64,000 bases of DNA from Xanthobacter flavus (GTDB lineage: Bacteria > Pseudomonadota > Alphaproteobacteria > Rhizobiales > Xanthobacteraceae): assembly GCF_017875275.1 (NCBI RefSeq), contig NZ_JAGGML010000001.1, forward strand, positions 3,617,001 to 3,681,000, given 5' to 3'. The translations under genes were made by a program, and so were the position numbers. Below are positions 50,330 to 61,056 of the stretch, one piece after another. A model generated the notes under the pieces. That model worked only from the letters and a program-made list of their open reading frames with translations, was not told where the DNA came from and searched no databases. Positions within the stretch are counted from its first letter, which is position 1, and each line of letters starts with the position of its first letter.

Positions 50330-51934
50330 TCAGCCCCTGCCGTCCGCCTTGATGAGGTCGGCCGCCTTCTCGGCGATCATCATCACCGCCGCCGCCGTGT
50401 TGGCGGAAACCAGCGTCGGCATCACCGAGGCGTCCACCACGCGCAGGCCGTCGATGCCGACGACGCGCAGGTGCGGGTCCACCACCGCCTGCGGCCCGGT
50501 GCCCATGCTGCAGGTGCCCACCGGGTGATAGATGGTCTGCCCCGTGCGGCGGGCGAACTCCACGAAATCGGCGTCGCTCCGGCAGTCCGGCCCGGGGTTC
50601 ATCTCGAAGGCGCGGTAGGGGTCCATGGCCTTCTGCCCGACGATGTCGCGAGCGATCTTCATGCCGGCGGCAAGGCAGGCGCGGTCTTCCTCCATGGCGA
50701 GGAAGTTCGGCCGGATGGCCGGCGGCGTCAGCGGATCGGCGCTCTTCGCATGGATCGAGCCCACCGAGTGGGGCCGCAGCTGGGTGACGCCGATGGTCAT
50801 GCCCGGCAGATGGTCCAGCGTGCGGTCGGCGGCGTTGGCGTAGCTCGCGTGCATGAAGAAATACTGCACGTCCGGCCCGGCGAGGCCCGGCCGCGTCTTC
50901 ACGAAGCCATGGGCAAGGCCGGTGCCGAGCGTGAGGATGCCCTTGCGGGTGAGGAAATACTGCGCCACCGCCTTGGCGAGGGCGACGCCGCGCGTCTGCT
51001 CGTTGAGGGTGATGGGCTCCTTCACCCGCCAGTTCATGCGGGTGGCGAAATGGTCCTGATAATTGTTCCCGACGCCGGGCAGCGCGTGGACCACGGGGAT
51101 GCCCGCCGCCTTCAGCACGTCCGGATGGCCGATGCCGGAGAGTTCCATCAGATGGGGTGACTGCACCGCGCCGGCGGTGAGCAGCACCTCGCCCGAGGCG
51201 GTGGCGGTCTCCTCCCGCCCGTCCCGCCGGAACACCACCCCCGTCACCCGCCGACCGTCGAGCACGAGGCGCAGCGCCTGCGCGTGGGTGACGACCTTGA
51301 GGTTGGGGCGGGAGAGGGCAGGACGCAGATAGCCGTCCACCACGGTCCAGCGCCGGCCACCGCGCTGGTTCACCTGATAATAGCCGAAGCCTTCCTGATC
51401 CTTCCCGTTGTAGTCGGGATTGCGGGGAAAGCCCGCCTCTTCGGCCGCCGAGAGGAAGGCCTCGGACAGCACCGGCCGCTCCGCCACCCGCACGATGCTG
51501 ATGGGGCCGTCCGTGCCGCGCACGGTCGGATCCGCGTCGGCCTCGTCGAAGCGCTCGAACTTCTTGAAATAGGGCAGGACGTCGTCATAGCCCCAGCCGG
51601 TGGCGCCGCGCTGGGCCCAGCCGTCGAAGTCCTGCTTCTGCCCGCGCACGAAGATCATGCCGTTGATGAGCGTCGAGCCGCCGAGGCCTTTGCCGCGCGG
51701 CACGACGATGGGGCGGTCGTAGGTGTTGGGCTCGGGCTCGGTGTTGAAGCGCCAGTTGAATGCGCTGCCCGACAGGAGCTTGGAGAAGCCGGCCGGGATG
51801 GGCACCCAGAAGCCCTTGTCCGTGCCGCCCGCCTCCAGCAGCAGCACGCGCCGGCGCGGGTCTTCCGAGAGCCGGGCGGCGAGGATGCACCCTGCCGTGC
51901 CGCCGCCCACCACGATGTAATCGAAACTGTCCAT
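50330..51934 (-). CDS. GMC-family FAD oxidoreductase (choline/alcohol dehydrogenase-like)
   Basis: 534 aa. FAD site YIVVGGGTAGCILAARLSEDP (in parts), GGSTLINGMIFVRGQKQDFD, the GMC signature GAVQSPHLMELSGIG, active-site His in IYHPVGTCSMG and the end VVDASVMPTLVSANTAAAV. Such enzymes oxidise choline, polyols or long-chain alcohols. The last gene of the minus-strand catabolic cluster, 20 nt behind the E1 gene, probably oxidises its primary alcohol substrate. Confidence 0.88.
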   Translation of the reverse strand: MDSFDYIVVGGGTAGCILAARLSEDPRRRVLLLEAGGTDKGFWVPIPAGFSKLLSGSAFNWRFNTEPEPNTYDRPIVVPRGKGLGGSTLINGMIFVRGQKQDFDGWAQRGATGWGYDDVLPYFKKFERFDEADADPTVRGTDGPISIVRVAERPVLSEAFLSAAEEAGFPRNPDYNGKDQEGFGYYQVNQRGGRRWTVVDGYLRPALSRPNLKVVTHAQALRLVLDGRRVTGVVFRRDGREETATASGEVLLTAGAVQSPHLMELSGIGHPDVLKAAGIPVVHALPGVGNNYQDHFATRMNWRVKEPITLNEQTRGVALAKAVAQYFLTRKGILTLGTGLAHGFVKTRPGLAGPDVQYFFMHASYANAADRTLDHLPGMTIGVTQLRPHSVGSIHAKSADPLTPPAIRPNFLAMEEDRACLAAGMKIARDIVGQKAMDPYRAFEMNPGPDCRSDADFVEFARRTGQTIYHPVGTCSMGTGPQAVVDPHLRVVGIDGLRVVDASVMPTLVSANTAAAVMMIAEKAADLIKADGRG

Positions 51935-51954
51935 CGTCTTCGATCCGAATGGGA

Positions 51955-54156
51955 CTAGAGGGCGGCGCTGGGCATTCCCGGCAGCGGCGTGCCTTTCGCG
52001 GCCATGGTGACGGCGAGGCCCGCGATGACCTCCTCCTTGCCGGCGAAGGCGGCGCGCTCCAGCACCTTGGAGATGGTGGGCGAGGCGATCTTGCCGGTCA
52101 CGCGCTGCACCGGCTGGTCCAGCCAGTCGAGGTAGCGGCGCTGGATCTCGTCGGCGAGGAAGCCGCCGTAGGAGGTGGAGAGGGAGCCCTGCTCGACGAT
52201 CAGCACGTTGTTGGTCTTGCGGATGCTCTCGCCGATGGTGTCCCAGTCGAGCCCGGCCCGGTCGAGCGAGCGCAGGTCGATGATCTCGGCATCGAGCCCC
52301 AGTTCCTCCACCGCCTCGCGGCTGCGATGGACCATGGCGGAATAGGTGAGGATGGTGAGTTCGCGCCCCGGCCGCACCACCTTCGCCTTGCCGAAGGGGA
52401 TGATGTAGTCGAGGTCGCCGTCCGGAATGGCGCCGGAGGTCTGGTAGAGGTCCACATGCTCGATCACGAGCACGGGGTCCTCGCAGGCCAGCGCGGCATT
52501 CATCAGGCCGATGTAATCGAACGGGGTGGAGGGCGCGACGATGCGCCAGCCGGGGGAGGTGGCGAACACGCCCGCCGGGTCCAGCGAATGCTGGGAGCCG
52601 TAGCCCGTGCCCATGGCGATCTTGGTGCGCAGCACCAGCGGCACCGGCACATCCGCCCCGAACATATGCCGCGCCTTGCCGATCTGGTTGAACACCGGGT
52701 CGGCGGCGACCCACATGAAGTCGGGATACATGAACTCGATGATGGGCCGGTAGCGCCCGTCCATGGCGATGCCGCCCGCGAGGCCCGCGAACGCGCCTTC
52801 CGAGATGGGGGTGCCAAGGCAGCGGTCCGGGAAGGCGGCGGCGAGGCCGCGCGTGGCGCCGTTGGTGCCACCCTTCAGCTTGTGGATGTCCTCGCCCATG
52901 ATGACGAAGCGCTCGTCCGTCTCGAAGCGGCGGTGCAGCACGTCGGCGATGGCGTCCACGAACTTGCGCTCGGCGAGACGGCCGCGATAGGTCGCCTCCT
53001 CCTCGGCGCGCTTGCCCGAAAGCTCGGAGAGATCGCCGCGAATGCCTTCGTCCACGAAGGACACGTCCGGCCACATGCCGGGCATCACCCGGCGCTTGTT
53101 GCCCACCGTCTCCACCAGCTTGGCGGCCGCATCCGCCATGGCCGCCTCGGCCCGCTCGGTGAGGGCGTCGAGATCATCCTGCGTGAGCACGCCCCGCGCC
53201 ACCAGCGCCGCGCCAGTGCGCTTGATGGGATCGCGGGCGCGCCATTGGGCCTCCTCCTCCTTCGTGCGATAGCCGAAGGCGGAGCCGGGCAGGGCGCCGT
53301 TCTGGTGGAAATAGCGGTAGACGTCCGCCTCGATCACCGCCGGGCCCTGTCCGGCGCGCATGATCTTCAGCGCCTCCTGCGTGGCGAGATGGACCGCCAG
53401 CGGGTCCATGCCGTCCACCTTGAAGGAGGGGATGCCGAAGCCGGTGCCGCGGCCCGAGAGGCGCGTCTCGCGGGTCGCCTCCTCCACGGTGGTGGCCACC
53501 GCATAGCCGTTGTTCTCGATGAAAAAGAGCAGCGGCAGGTCCCACGCGGCGGCAAGGTTCATGGTCTCCAGCACCGCGCCGATATTCACCGCGCCGTCGC
53601 CGAAATAGGAGATGGCCACATCCCCCGTGCCGGCGCGCTTGTGAGCGAAGGCGGCACCCGCTGCCAGCGGCACGCCGCCGCCCACGATGGCATTGGTGCC
53701 GATGGCCCCCGCCTCGCCCCAGCGCAGATGCATGGAGCCGCCGCGCCCGTGGCCGAAGCCGGGCTCGAGGCCGAGGATTTCGGCGAGCGAGCGGTGGAGC
53801 AGCGCGTGGGTGTCATCGCTCAGCGGTGCGGTCGGGTCGAGGCCGGGGGCGACATAAGCGAGCGCCTTGGCAAGGAACTGGTGATGGCCGCGATGGGAGC
53901 CGTTGACCTGATCGGTGGGGCGCAGGCCCACGATGGAGCCCGCCGCGCCGCCCTCCTGGCCGATGGAGGAATGGGCGGGACCGTGCACGAGGCCCTCGCC
54001 GGCCAGCTCCAGCACCTTCTCCTCGAAGGCGCGGATGAGCGCCATCTGCGCCAGAAGCTCCTTGAGCAAAGCCGGATCGGCGGCGGCCCAATCGGCCTCA
54101 TTGGTCTTGAGTTCGACCCAAGGCGCGGCGGGGTGAAGGGCAATGGTCTCGGGCAT
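51955..54156 (-). CDS. Fused E1 alpha-beta thiamine-pyrophosphate dehydrogenase
   Basis: 733 aa. Residues 30-345 are an E1 alpha subunit with the TPP motif GDG (186-188) to NN (215-216) and GHGRGGSMHL. Residues 392-733 are an E1 beta subunit (RKFVDAIADVL, VIMGEDIHKLKGG, EGAFAGLAGGIAMDGRYRPI and the C-terminal GGFLADEI). The fusion resembles AcoAB/branched-chain E1. No E2 or E3 gene is in the window. It might act with an E2 elsewhere, or alone on an acetoin- or 2-oxo acid-like substrate. The start at 54156 follows GGAGATCCAAGAG. Confidence 0.85.
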   Translation of the reverse strand: MPETIALHPAAPWVELKTNEADWAAADPALLKELLAQMALIRAFEEKVLELAGEGLVHGPAHSSIGQEGGAAGSIVGLRPTDQVNGSHRGHHQFLAKALAYVAPGLDPTAPLSDDTHALLHRSLAEILGLEPGFGHGRGGSMHLRWGEAGAIGTNAIVGGGVPLAAGAAFAHKRAGTGDVAISYFGDGAVNIGAVLETMNLAAAWDLPLLFFIENNGYAVATTVEEATRETRLSGRGTGFGIPSFKVDGMDPLAVHLATQEALKIMRAGQGPAVIEADVYRYFHQNGALPGSAFGYRTKEEEAQWRARDPIKRTGAALVARGVLTQDDLDALTERAEAAMADAAAKLVETVGNKRRVMPGMWPDVSFVDEGIRGDLSELSGKRAEEEATYRGRLAERKFVDAIADVLHRRFETDERFVIMGEDIHKLKGGTNGATRGLAAAFPDRCLGTPISEGAFAGLAGGIAMDGRYRPIIEFMYPDFMWVAADPVFNQIGKARHMFGADVPVPLVLRTKIAMGTGYGSQHSLDPAGVFATSPGWRIVAPSTPFDYIGLMNAALACEDPVLVIEHVDLYQTSGAIPDGDLDYIIPFGKAKVVRPGRELTILTYSAMVHRSREAVEELGLDAEIIDLRSLDRAGLDWDTIGESIRKTNNVLIVEQGSLSTSYGGFLADEIQRRYLDWLDQPVQRVTGKIASPTISKVLERAAFAGKEEVIAGLAVTMAAKGTPLPGMPSAAL

Positions 54157-54262
54157 CTCTTGGATCTCCGTGCCGCGGCGTCCTCCTGCGCTCGGAGTGG
54201 CGTCGGGACCGTCAATTAAAACGTTTCGTGTCCAAGCCTGCGGCACCTGCCGCAGGCGGGGT

Positions 54263-55015
54263 TCACAGGTAGCCGTAGGCGGTCCAGCCGCCGTCCACGG
54301 CCATGACCTGACCGGTCACCGCGCTCGCCTGGTCGGACGCCAGGAAGACGGCCATGCGCGCCACCTCCTCGGTCTCGATCAGCCGGCCCATGGGGGTGCG
54401 GGCCTTGAGCTTGTCGAGGTCGAGGCGGCCGCGCTCGGCGAGGTCGTCGAGGAAGGGGGTGCGCACATAGCCGGGGGCGAGGGCATTCACCCGCACGCCT
54501 TGGCCGGCCCATTCGCAGGACAGCGCCTTGGCCATCATGGCGACGCCGGCCTTGGAGGCGCAGTAGCCGATGCGCTCGGGCGCGGCGACGATGCCGTACA
54601 TGGAGGCCATGAGCAGTAGCGAGCCGCCGCCCTGCGCGATCATCCGCCGGCCGGCCTCCTGCGCGGTGAGGAACACGCCGGTGAGGTTGATGGAGATGAC
54701 CCGTTCCCACTCCTCCTCGCTCACCTCAAGGGTGGGGGCGTTCTGCGAGACGCCGGCATTGGCGAGGCAGACGTCCACCGGCCCGAACCGCGCCTCGGCC
54801 GCATCGAAGGCGGCCACGATGTCCGCCTTGCGCGTCACAGAGCCGGTGATGGCGAGGGTCTCGCCCAGCTCCTCCGCGATGGACGCGGCAGCCGGATCGA
54901 GGTCGAGCAGCACGAGCGAAGCCCCCTCCGCCCGGAAGGCGCGCGCCACGGCGAGGCCGAGGCCGGAGGCGCCGCCGGTGATGAGGGCGCAGCGGCCGGT
55001 GAGGGCGCCGGTCAC
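54263..55015 (-). CDS. Short-chain dehydrogenase/reductase
   Basis: 250 aa from a GTG start overlapping the AroE-like stop (GTGA). Nucleotide motif TGGASGLGLAV, NAG motif ANAGVSQNA, catalytic Ser in LLLMASMYG, and YCASKAG (Tyr and Lys). The C-terminus VTGQVMAVDGGWTAYG is typical of classical SDRs. It probably oxidises a hydroxyl of the transported substrate in concert with the AroE-like and GMC enzymes. Confidence 0.9.
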   Translation of the reverse strand: MTGALTGRCALITGGASGLGLAVARAFRAEGASLVLLDLDPAAASIAEELGETLAITGSVTRKADIVAAFDAAEARFGPVDVCLANAGVSQNAPTLEVSEEEWERVISINLTGVFLTAQEAGRRMIAQGGGSLLLMASMYGIVAAPERIGYCASKAGVAMMAKALSCEWAGQGVRVNALAPGYVRTPFLDDLAERGRLDLDKLKARTPMGRLIETEEVARMAVFLASDQASAVTGQVMAVDGGWTAYGYL

Positions 55016-55839
55016 GCGGCCGCTCCCACGGAGCGCATACCGAGGAAATCGGCCATCAGGTCGAGCTGGCAGACCAGCATGGGCTTGCCCGGATGGGTGC
55101 GGCACCCCTTCGCCCTGGCGGCGGCGAGGATGGCGGTTTCCTCCGGCTGCATGATGACTTCGGCGACGATCTGGTCGCTGGTGAGCTTGGAGGCATCGAA
55201 GGGCAGGGCATCGCCCTCTTTCAGGCCCAGCGAGGTGGCGTTGGCCACGATGTCGTGGCCTTCAGGGTCGGTGGTGCCGATGGCCACCGGCGCGCCGGGG
55301 AAGGCGTCGGCGAGGCGCGCGGCGAGGTCTTCCGCCTTGGCGCGGGTGCGGTTGGCGATGGTGAGGCGCGCGACGCCCGCCTCCACGAAGGCGAAGGCAA
55401 TGGCATTGGCCGCGCCGCCCGCTCCCGCGAGATAGACGCTGCGGCCCTTGGGATCGATGCCGGCCGCCTTGAGCCCGCCGACGAAGCCCTTGCCGTCCAG
55501 CATATCGCCGATGAGCCGCCCGTCCTCGTCCCGGCGCACCACGTTGCAGGCGCCGATGCGGCGGGCACTGTCGGACACCTCGTCCAGAAGGTCCACGATG
55601 GCGGTCTTGTGCGGCACCGTCACCACAAAGCCGCCGAGGCTCTTCATGGCCTTCAGGCCGTCCACCAGGCGCGGCAGGTCATCCGAGGAGACGTGGAAGG
55701 GCACCATCACGCCGTCGCGGCCCTCGCGCGCCATGAGCGCGTTGAGCATCTGCGGCGTCTTCACGTGATGGATGGGGTCCGCGAGGATGCCATAGACCTT
55801 GGTGAGGCCGGAAATCTCGCGCGGGTTCGGGGCGGTCAT
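55012..55839 (-). CDS. Shikimate dehydrogenase-like protein with altered substrate motif
   Basis: 275 aa. AroE fold: Lys78 in TVPHKTA and Asp115 in GDMLDGKGF are the catalytic pair, and AGAGGAANAIAFAFVE is the Rossmann loop. The shikimate-binding S-x-S motif (usually HSKSP) reads HHVKTP (24-29), so both serines are replaced. That suggests a non-biosynthetic AroE paralogue acting on quinate-like or other cyclitol substrates. It lies among catabolic genes, 16 nt behind livF. Confidence 0.85.
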   Translation of the reverse strand: MTAPNPREISGLTKVYGILADPIHHVKTPQMLNALMAREGRDGVMVPFHVSSDDLPRLVDGLKAMKSLGGFVVTVPHKTAIVDLLDEVSDSARRIGACNVVRRDEDGRLIGDMLDGKGFVGGLKAAGIDPKGRSVYLAGAGGAANAIAFAFVEAGVARLTIANRTRAKAEDLAARLADAFPGAPVAIGTTDPEGHDIVANATSLGLKEGDALPFDASKLTSDQIVAEVIMQPEETAILAAARAKGCRTHPGKPMLVCQLDLMADFLGMRSVGAAA

Positions 55840-55855
55840 GGGCTTTGGTCCGGTC

Positions 55856-56543
55856 TCAGATGCCGAGATAGGCGGTCTTGATGTGCGGGTCGGCGAGAAG
55901 GCCCGCGCCGGTGTTCTCGATGGCGATGGCGCCGTTCTCGATCACATAGGCGCGGTCGGCGATCTTCAGCGCGTGGAACGCCTTTTGCTCCACGAGAAGA
56001 ACCGTGGTGCCGCTCTTGCAGATGCGGTCGATGACATCGAACATCTGCCCGACGATGATGGGCGCGAGGCCCAGCGACGGCTCGTCCAGCATCAGCAGCT
56101 TCGGCTTCGCCATCAGCCCGCGGGCGATGGCCACCATCTGCTGCTCGCCGCCGGAGAGGGAGCCGGCGAGCTGGGTGAGGCGCTCGCGGACGCGGGGGAA
56201 GATGTCCAGCACCTCCTCGAAGCGCTCCATCATCCCTTCGCGGACGCTCGGGTGGTAGCCGCCCATCAGCACGTTGTCGCGCACGGTCATCACCGGGAAC
56301 AGCTGGCGCGCCTCAGGCACCATGATGAGGCCGGAGCCGACGATCTCGTCCGGGCTCATGCGGTCGATGCGCTTGCCGTCGAACTCGATGGTGCCGGCGC
56401 TCGGCTTCACCAGGCCGGAAATGGTGCGCAGCAGTGTCGTCTTGCCGGCGCCGTTGGAGCCGATGATGGTGACGACCTCGCCCCGCCCCACGTTCAGCGA
56501 GAGGCCCTGGAGGATGACGGTCCGGCCGTAGCCGGCGGTCACG

Positions 56544-56560
<17 letters not shown>
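55856..56560 (-). CDS. LivF-type ABC transporter ATPase
   Basis: 234 aa. Walker A GSNGAGKTT, signature LSGGEQQMVAIARGL and Walker B LLMLDEPSLGLAP are canonical for LivF. The start at 56560 overlaps the 3' end of the LivM-LivG fusion by 17 nt. It energises import with the other Liv genes. Confidence 0.92.
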
Positions 56561-58391
<1,831 letters not shown>

Positions 58392-58395
58392 CGGA

Positions 58396-59268
58396 TCACT
58401 CCGTGCCGCGGCCGAGGCCGAACAGGCCGGTGGGCTTGAAGATGAGAATGGCGAGGAAGATCGCGAAATAGACGACTTCCTTCAGGTCGGGGGCGATGTA
58501 GTAACCGGAGAGGCTGTCCACGAGGCCGATGATCATGGCGCCGAAGAAGGCGCCGTACATGGAGCGCATGCCGCCCAGCACCACCACCACGAAGGCGGTG
58601 AGCACGAAATAGGTGCCGATCGTCGGCGTCACCGGATAGAGCGGCATCACCAGCGCCGAGGCAAGGCCGACGCAGGCGGCGCCGATGCCGAAGGCGATGA
58701 CGTAGATCTGGTCCACCTTCACGCCCATGAGCAGCGCCGCATTGCGGTTCTGCGCGGTGGCGCGGATGGCGCGGCCGAGGGCGGTGGACTGCATAAAGAG
58801 GTGCAGGCCCGCGACCAGCGCCAGTGCGCACACGAACATCACGATCTGCCCCTTCACCAGGGAGAAGCCGCCCACCATGAGCGTGCCCTGCGCGGCGGAC
58901 GGGGGGATGGAATAAAGGTCCGCGCCGAACACGAGCAGCGCGAGGTTCACCAGCGCCGTCGAGAGACCGACGGTGGCGAAGATCTGGATATGCTCCTCGG
59001 CGCCCAGCAGCGGCTGGATGAGAAAGCGCTGCACCGCCGCGCCGATGGCGAACAGCAGGATCACGATGGGGACCGCCGCCGCATAGGGATGCAGGCCGAA
59101 CTTCGCGGCGAGGAGATAGGCCGCGTACATGCCCACCATCAGGAACTCGCCATGGGCGAAGTTCACCACCCGCACGATGCCGAAGATCAGGGTGAGGCCG
59201 ACGCTGATGATGGCATACATGCTGCCGAGCAGTATGCCGTTGAGCACCAGCTGGATAAGAACGTCCAT
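58396..59268 (-). CDS. LivH-type ABC transporter permease
   Basis: 290 aa. MDVLIQLVLNGILLGSMYAII, FGIVRVVNFAHGEFLMVGMY and the end GLVDSLSGYYIAPDLKEVVY are LivH landmarks; about eight membrane helices. The start at 59268 is set by the family N-terminus MDVLIQLVLNG. It pairs with the LivM half of the fusion; the two genes are 4 nt apart. Confidence 0.9.
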   Translation of the reverse strand: MDVLIQLVLNGILLGSMYAIISVGLTLIFGIVRVVNFAHGEFLMVGMYAAYLLAAKFGLHPYAAAVPIVILLFAIGAAVQRFLIQPLLGAEEHIQIFATVGLSTALVNLALLVFGADLYSIPPSAAQGTLMVGGFSLVKGQIVMFVCALALVAGLHLFMQSTALGRAIRATAQNRNAALLMGVKVDQIYVIAFGIGAACVGLASALVMPLYPVTPTIGTYFVLTAFVVVVLGGMRSMYGAFFGAMIIGLVDSLSGYYIAPDLKEVVYFAIFLAILIFKPTGLFGLGRGTE

Positions 59269-59413
59269 CGCGCTTGGCTCCAGTGCGCAGGTGGGGGCGG
59301 GCGGGTGCGCAGCTGGCGCACCTTCCTTTTCGGAGAGGCTGAGGGTGGTCGGCGCCGCTCCGTCCTCAACGGGGGGCGAACCGGTCCGGGCGGCGCGATC
59401 CATCCGTGTTGTC

Positions 59414-59515
59414 ATCCCCCGGCTTGTCCGGGGGATCCACCGCTCGACCGGGCTGACCTTCAGGTCCATGCACCGGGACAGCGCGGGAGTGGATGCCCCG
59501 GACAAGCCGGGGCAT
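59414..59515. repeat. REP-like inverted pair, copy C
   Basis: Arm 1 ATCCCCCGG/CCGGGGGAT around CTTGT (59414-59436); arm 2 ATGCCCCGG/CCGGGGCAT around ACAAG (59493-59515). The outer flanks are TTGTC and GACGG, the inner ones CCAC and GTGG. It lies in the 280-bp gap between livK and livH. Arm 2 is an exact reverse complement of copy A arm 1. Confidence 0.85.
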
Positions 59516-59548
59516 GACGGTGCTTGGAAGAACGCGGGAGGCCCCGCC

Positions 59549-60778
59549 TCAGTTGGTGCCGATGCCGGTCTTCATCTTGGCGACCGCGGCGTCCGTCGGG
59601 AACACGGTGACGAGGTTGCCGCCCTGCCACTGCATCAGGAAGGGCACGGCGCGGGTGTTCTGGCCCTGCTCGGAGAACTTGGCGCCCCAGCCGGTCGCGG
59701 TCTGGCCCACCGGGATGTCCACCTTCATCACCGCCGCGCGCACCTTGTCGGCGTCCGTGGTCTTGGCGCTGGCGATGGCGTCGAAGAACACCCGGGCGCC
59801 CATGTAGTTGGCGAGCGAGTGGCCGGAGCGCGGATCGATGCCGTACTTGGCCTTGTACTTCGCCGAGAACTCGGTGATGCCGGGCGCCGCCTTGGGGTTG
59901 GTGTTGTACTGGGTGAAGTCCACGTCCAGGGCGCCTTCCATGTTCTCCGCGCCCACCGCCTGCATGGTGTCGCGGGTGGAATAGCCGCCGCCGGCGCCCA
60001 TCACCGCCTTGGGCTTGTAGCCCTGGTCCTTCATCTGGCGGAAGAACAGCACCGTGTCGTTCTGGTAGGAGGTCTGGAGCACCACGTCGGCGCCCGCGGA
60101 CTTCAGGCGCAGGATGACCGGGGTGAGGTCCACCGACTTGGCCGAATAGGGCAGCACCTCGACCACGTTGAGGCCCTTCTCCTTGGCGCGGGTCTTCTGA
60201 TAGCCGGAGACGGTCTGCCCGTAGAGGCTGTCCTCGTGGATGATGCCGATCTTCAGGTCGCCGGGCTTGGTGTTGAGCGCCGGGGCGATGGCCTCGATGA
60301 CGGCATCGACCATGCGGTTGGCGAAGTCACGCGCCGTGGGATTGGTGCGGAAGACGTATTTGAAGCCGCGCTCGGTGATGGGATCGGAGATCGCGCCCAG
60401 CTCGAAATAGGGGATGTTGGCGAGTTCCGTCACCTGCGTCGCCGCGAGCGACAAAGACGAGGAATAGGTGCCGAAGATGGCCGAGACCTTGTCCACGGAA
60501 GTGAGGCGCCGCGCCTCGCCGACCGCCTGGTTGGGATCGACCGCGTCGCCCTTGATGAACTCGATCTTCTGGCCGTTGATGCCGCCAGCCGCGTTGCGCT
60601 CCTCCACCGCCAGCTCGAAGCCGCGGAAGCTCTCGTCGCCGAGCAGCGCGAGGGTGCCGGAGAAGGGATAGAGGGCACCGAACTTGACGGTGCCCTGAGC
60701 GGCCGCCGGCAGGGTCGAGGCCAACGGCACGGCCGTGAGCAGAGCGGCGGCCAGCGCCGCGCGCGCAAACATCTTCAT
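59549..60778 (-). CDS. LivK-type periplasmic substrate-binding protein
   Basis: 409 aa. Signal peptide ending PAAAQ (about 28). The Peripla_BP_6 family is seen in KFGALYPFSGTLALLGDESFRG, NAAGGINGQKIEFIKGD, FGTYSSSLSLAAT and IGIIHEDSLYGQTV. It binds a branched-chain amino acid, amide or aromatic acid for the LivHMGF importer. It is the first gene of the operon; a 280-bp gap with REP pair C separates it from livH. Confidence 0.92.
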   Translation of the reverse strand: MKMFARAALAAALLTAVPLASTLPAAAQGTVKFGALYPFSGTLALLGDESFRGFELAVEERNAAGGINGQKIEFIKGDAVDPNQAVGEARRLTSVDKVSAIFGTYSSSLSLAATQVTELANIPYFELGAISDPITERGFKYVFRTNPTARDFANRMVDAVIEAIAPALNTKPGDLKIGIIHEDSLYGQTVSGYQKTRAKEKGLNVVEVLPYSAKSVDLTPVILRLKSAGADVVLQTSYQNDTVLFFRQMKDQGYKPKAVMGAGGGYSTRDTMQAVGAENMEGALDVDFTQYNTNPKAAPGITEFSAKYKAKYGIDPRSGHSLANYMGARVFFDAIASAKTTDADKVRAAVMKVDIPVGQTATGWGAKFSEQGQNTRAVPFLMQWQGGNLVTVFPTDAAVAKMKTGIGTN

Positions 60779-61056
60779 GGTTTCCTCCCTCCGCCGACCC
60801 CCATCGGGATCGGGCGATTCAAGTCATTGTCCGGACACGGTTTTCCGTGCCCTTCGGTCGAAATGGCGCGCTGGCCATCCCGTCTGGCGAGGCGGATAAT
60901 GCAGATAACCAAGTTGCCTGACAAGTATGATCTATGTATTTTCCGGACCCACCAGAACGCGCCGTCATGAGGGCGCCGCCGGTGCCGGGCGCGGCCGCAT
61001 AGGACGCCACCGACAGGTGCCGGACAGCCTCGCAGAAGGCGCAAGGGAGGAAGCCG
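60779..61056. promoter_or_regulatory. Divergent promoter region livK / quinone oxidoreductase
   Basis: 278 bp between the two divergent operons, with an AT-rich core near 60895-60950 (ACCAAGTTGCCTGACAAGTATG, TATGTATTTTCC; quoted in parts). It probably houses both promoters and an operator for the GntR-type regulator. A clear palindrome is not evident. Confidence 0.4.

Noticed and set aside
51760-54219. 819-aa plus-strand frame antisense to the E1 fusion
   Set aside because: Shadow of a well-supported gene; composition is typical of a reverse high-GC frame.
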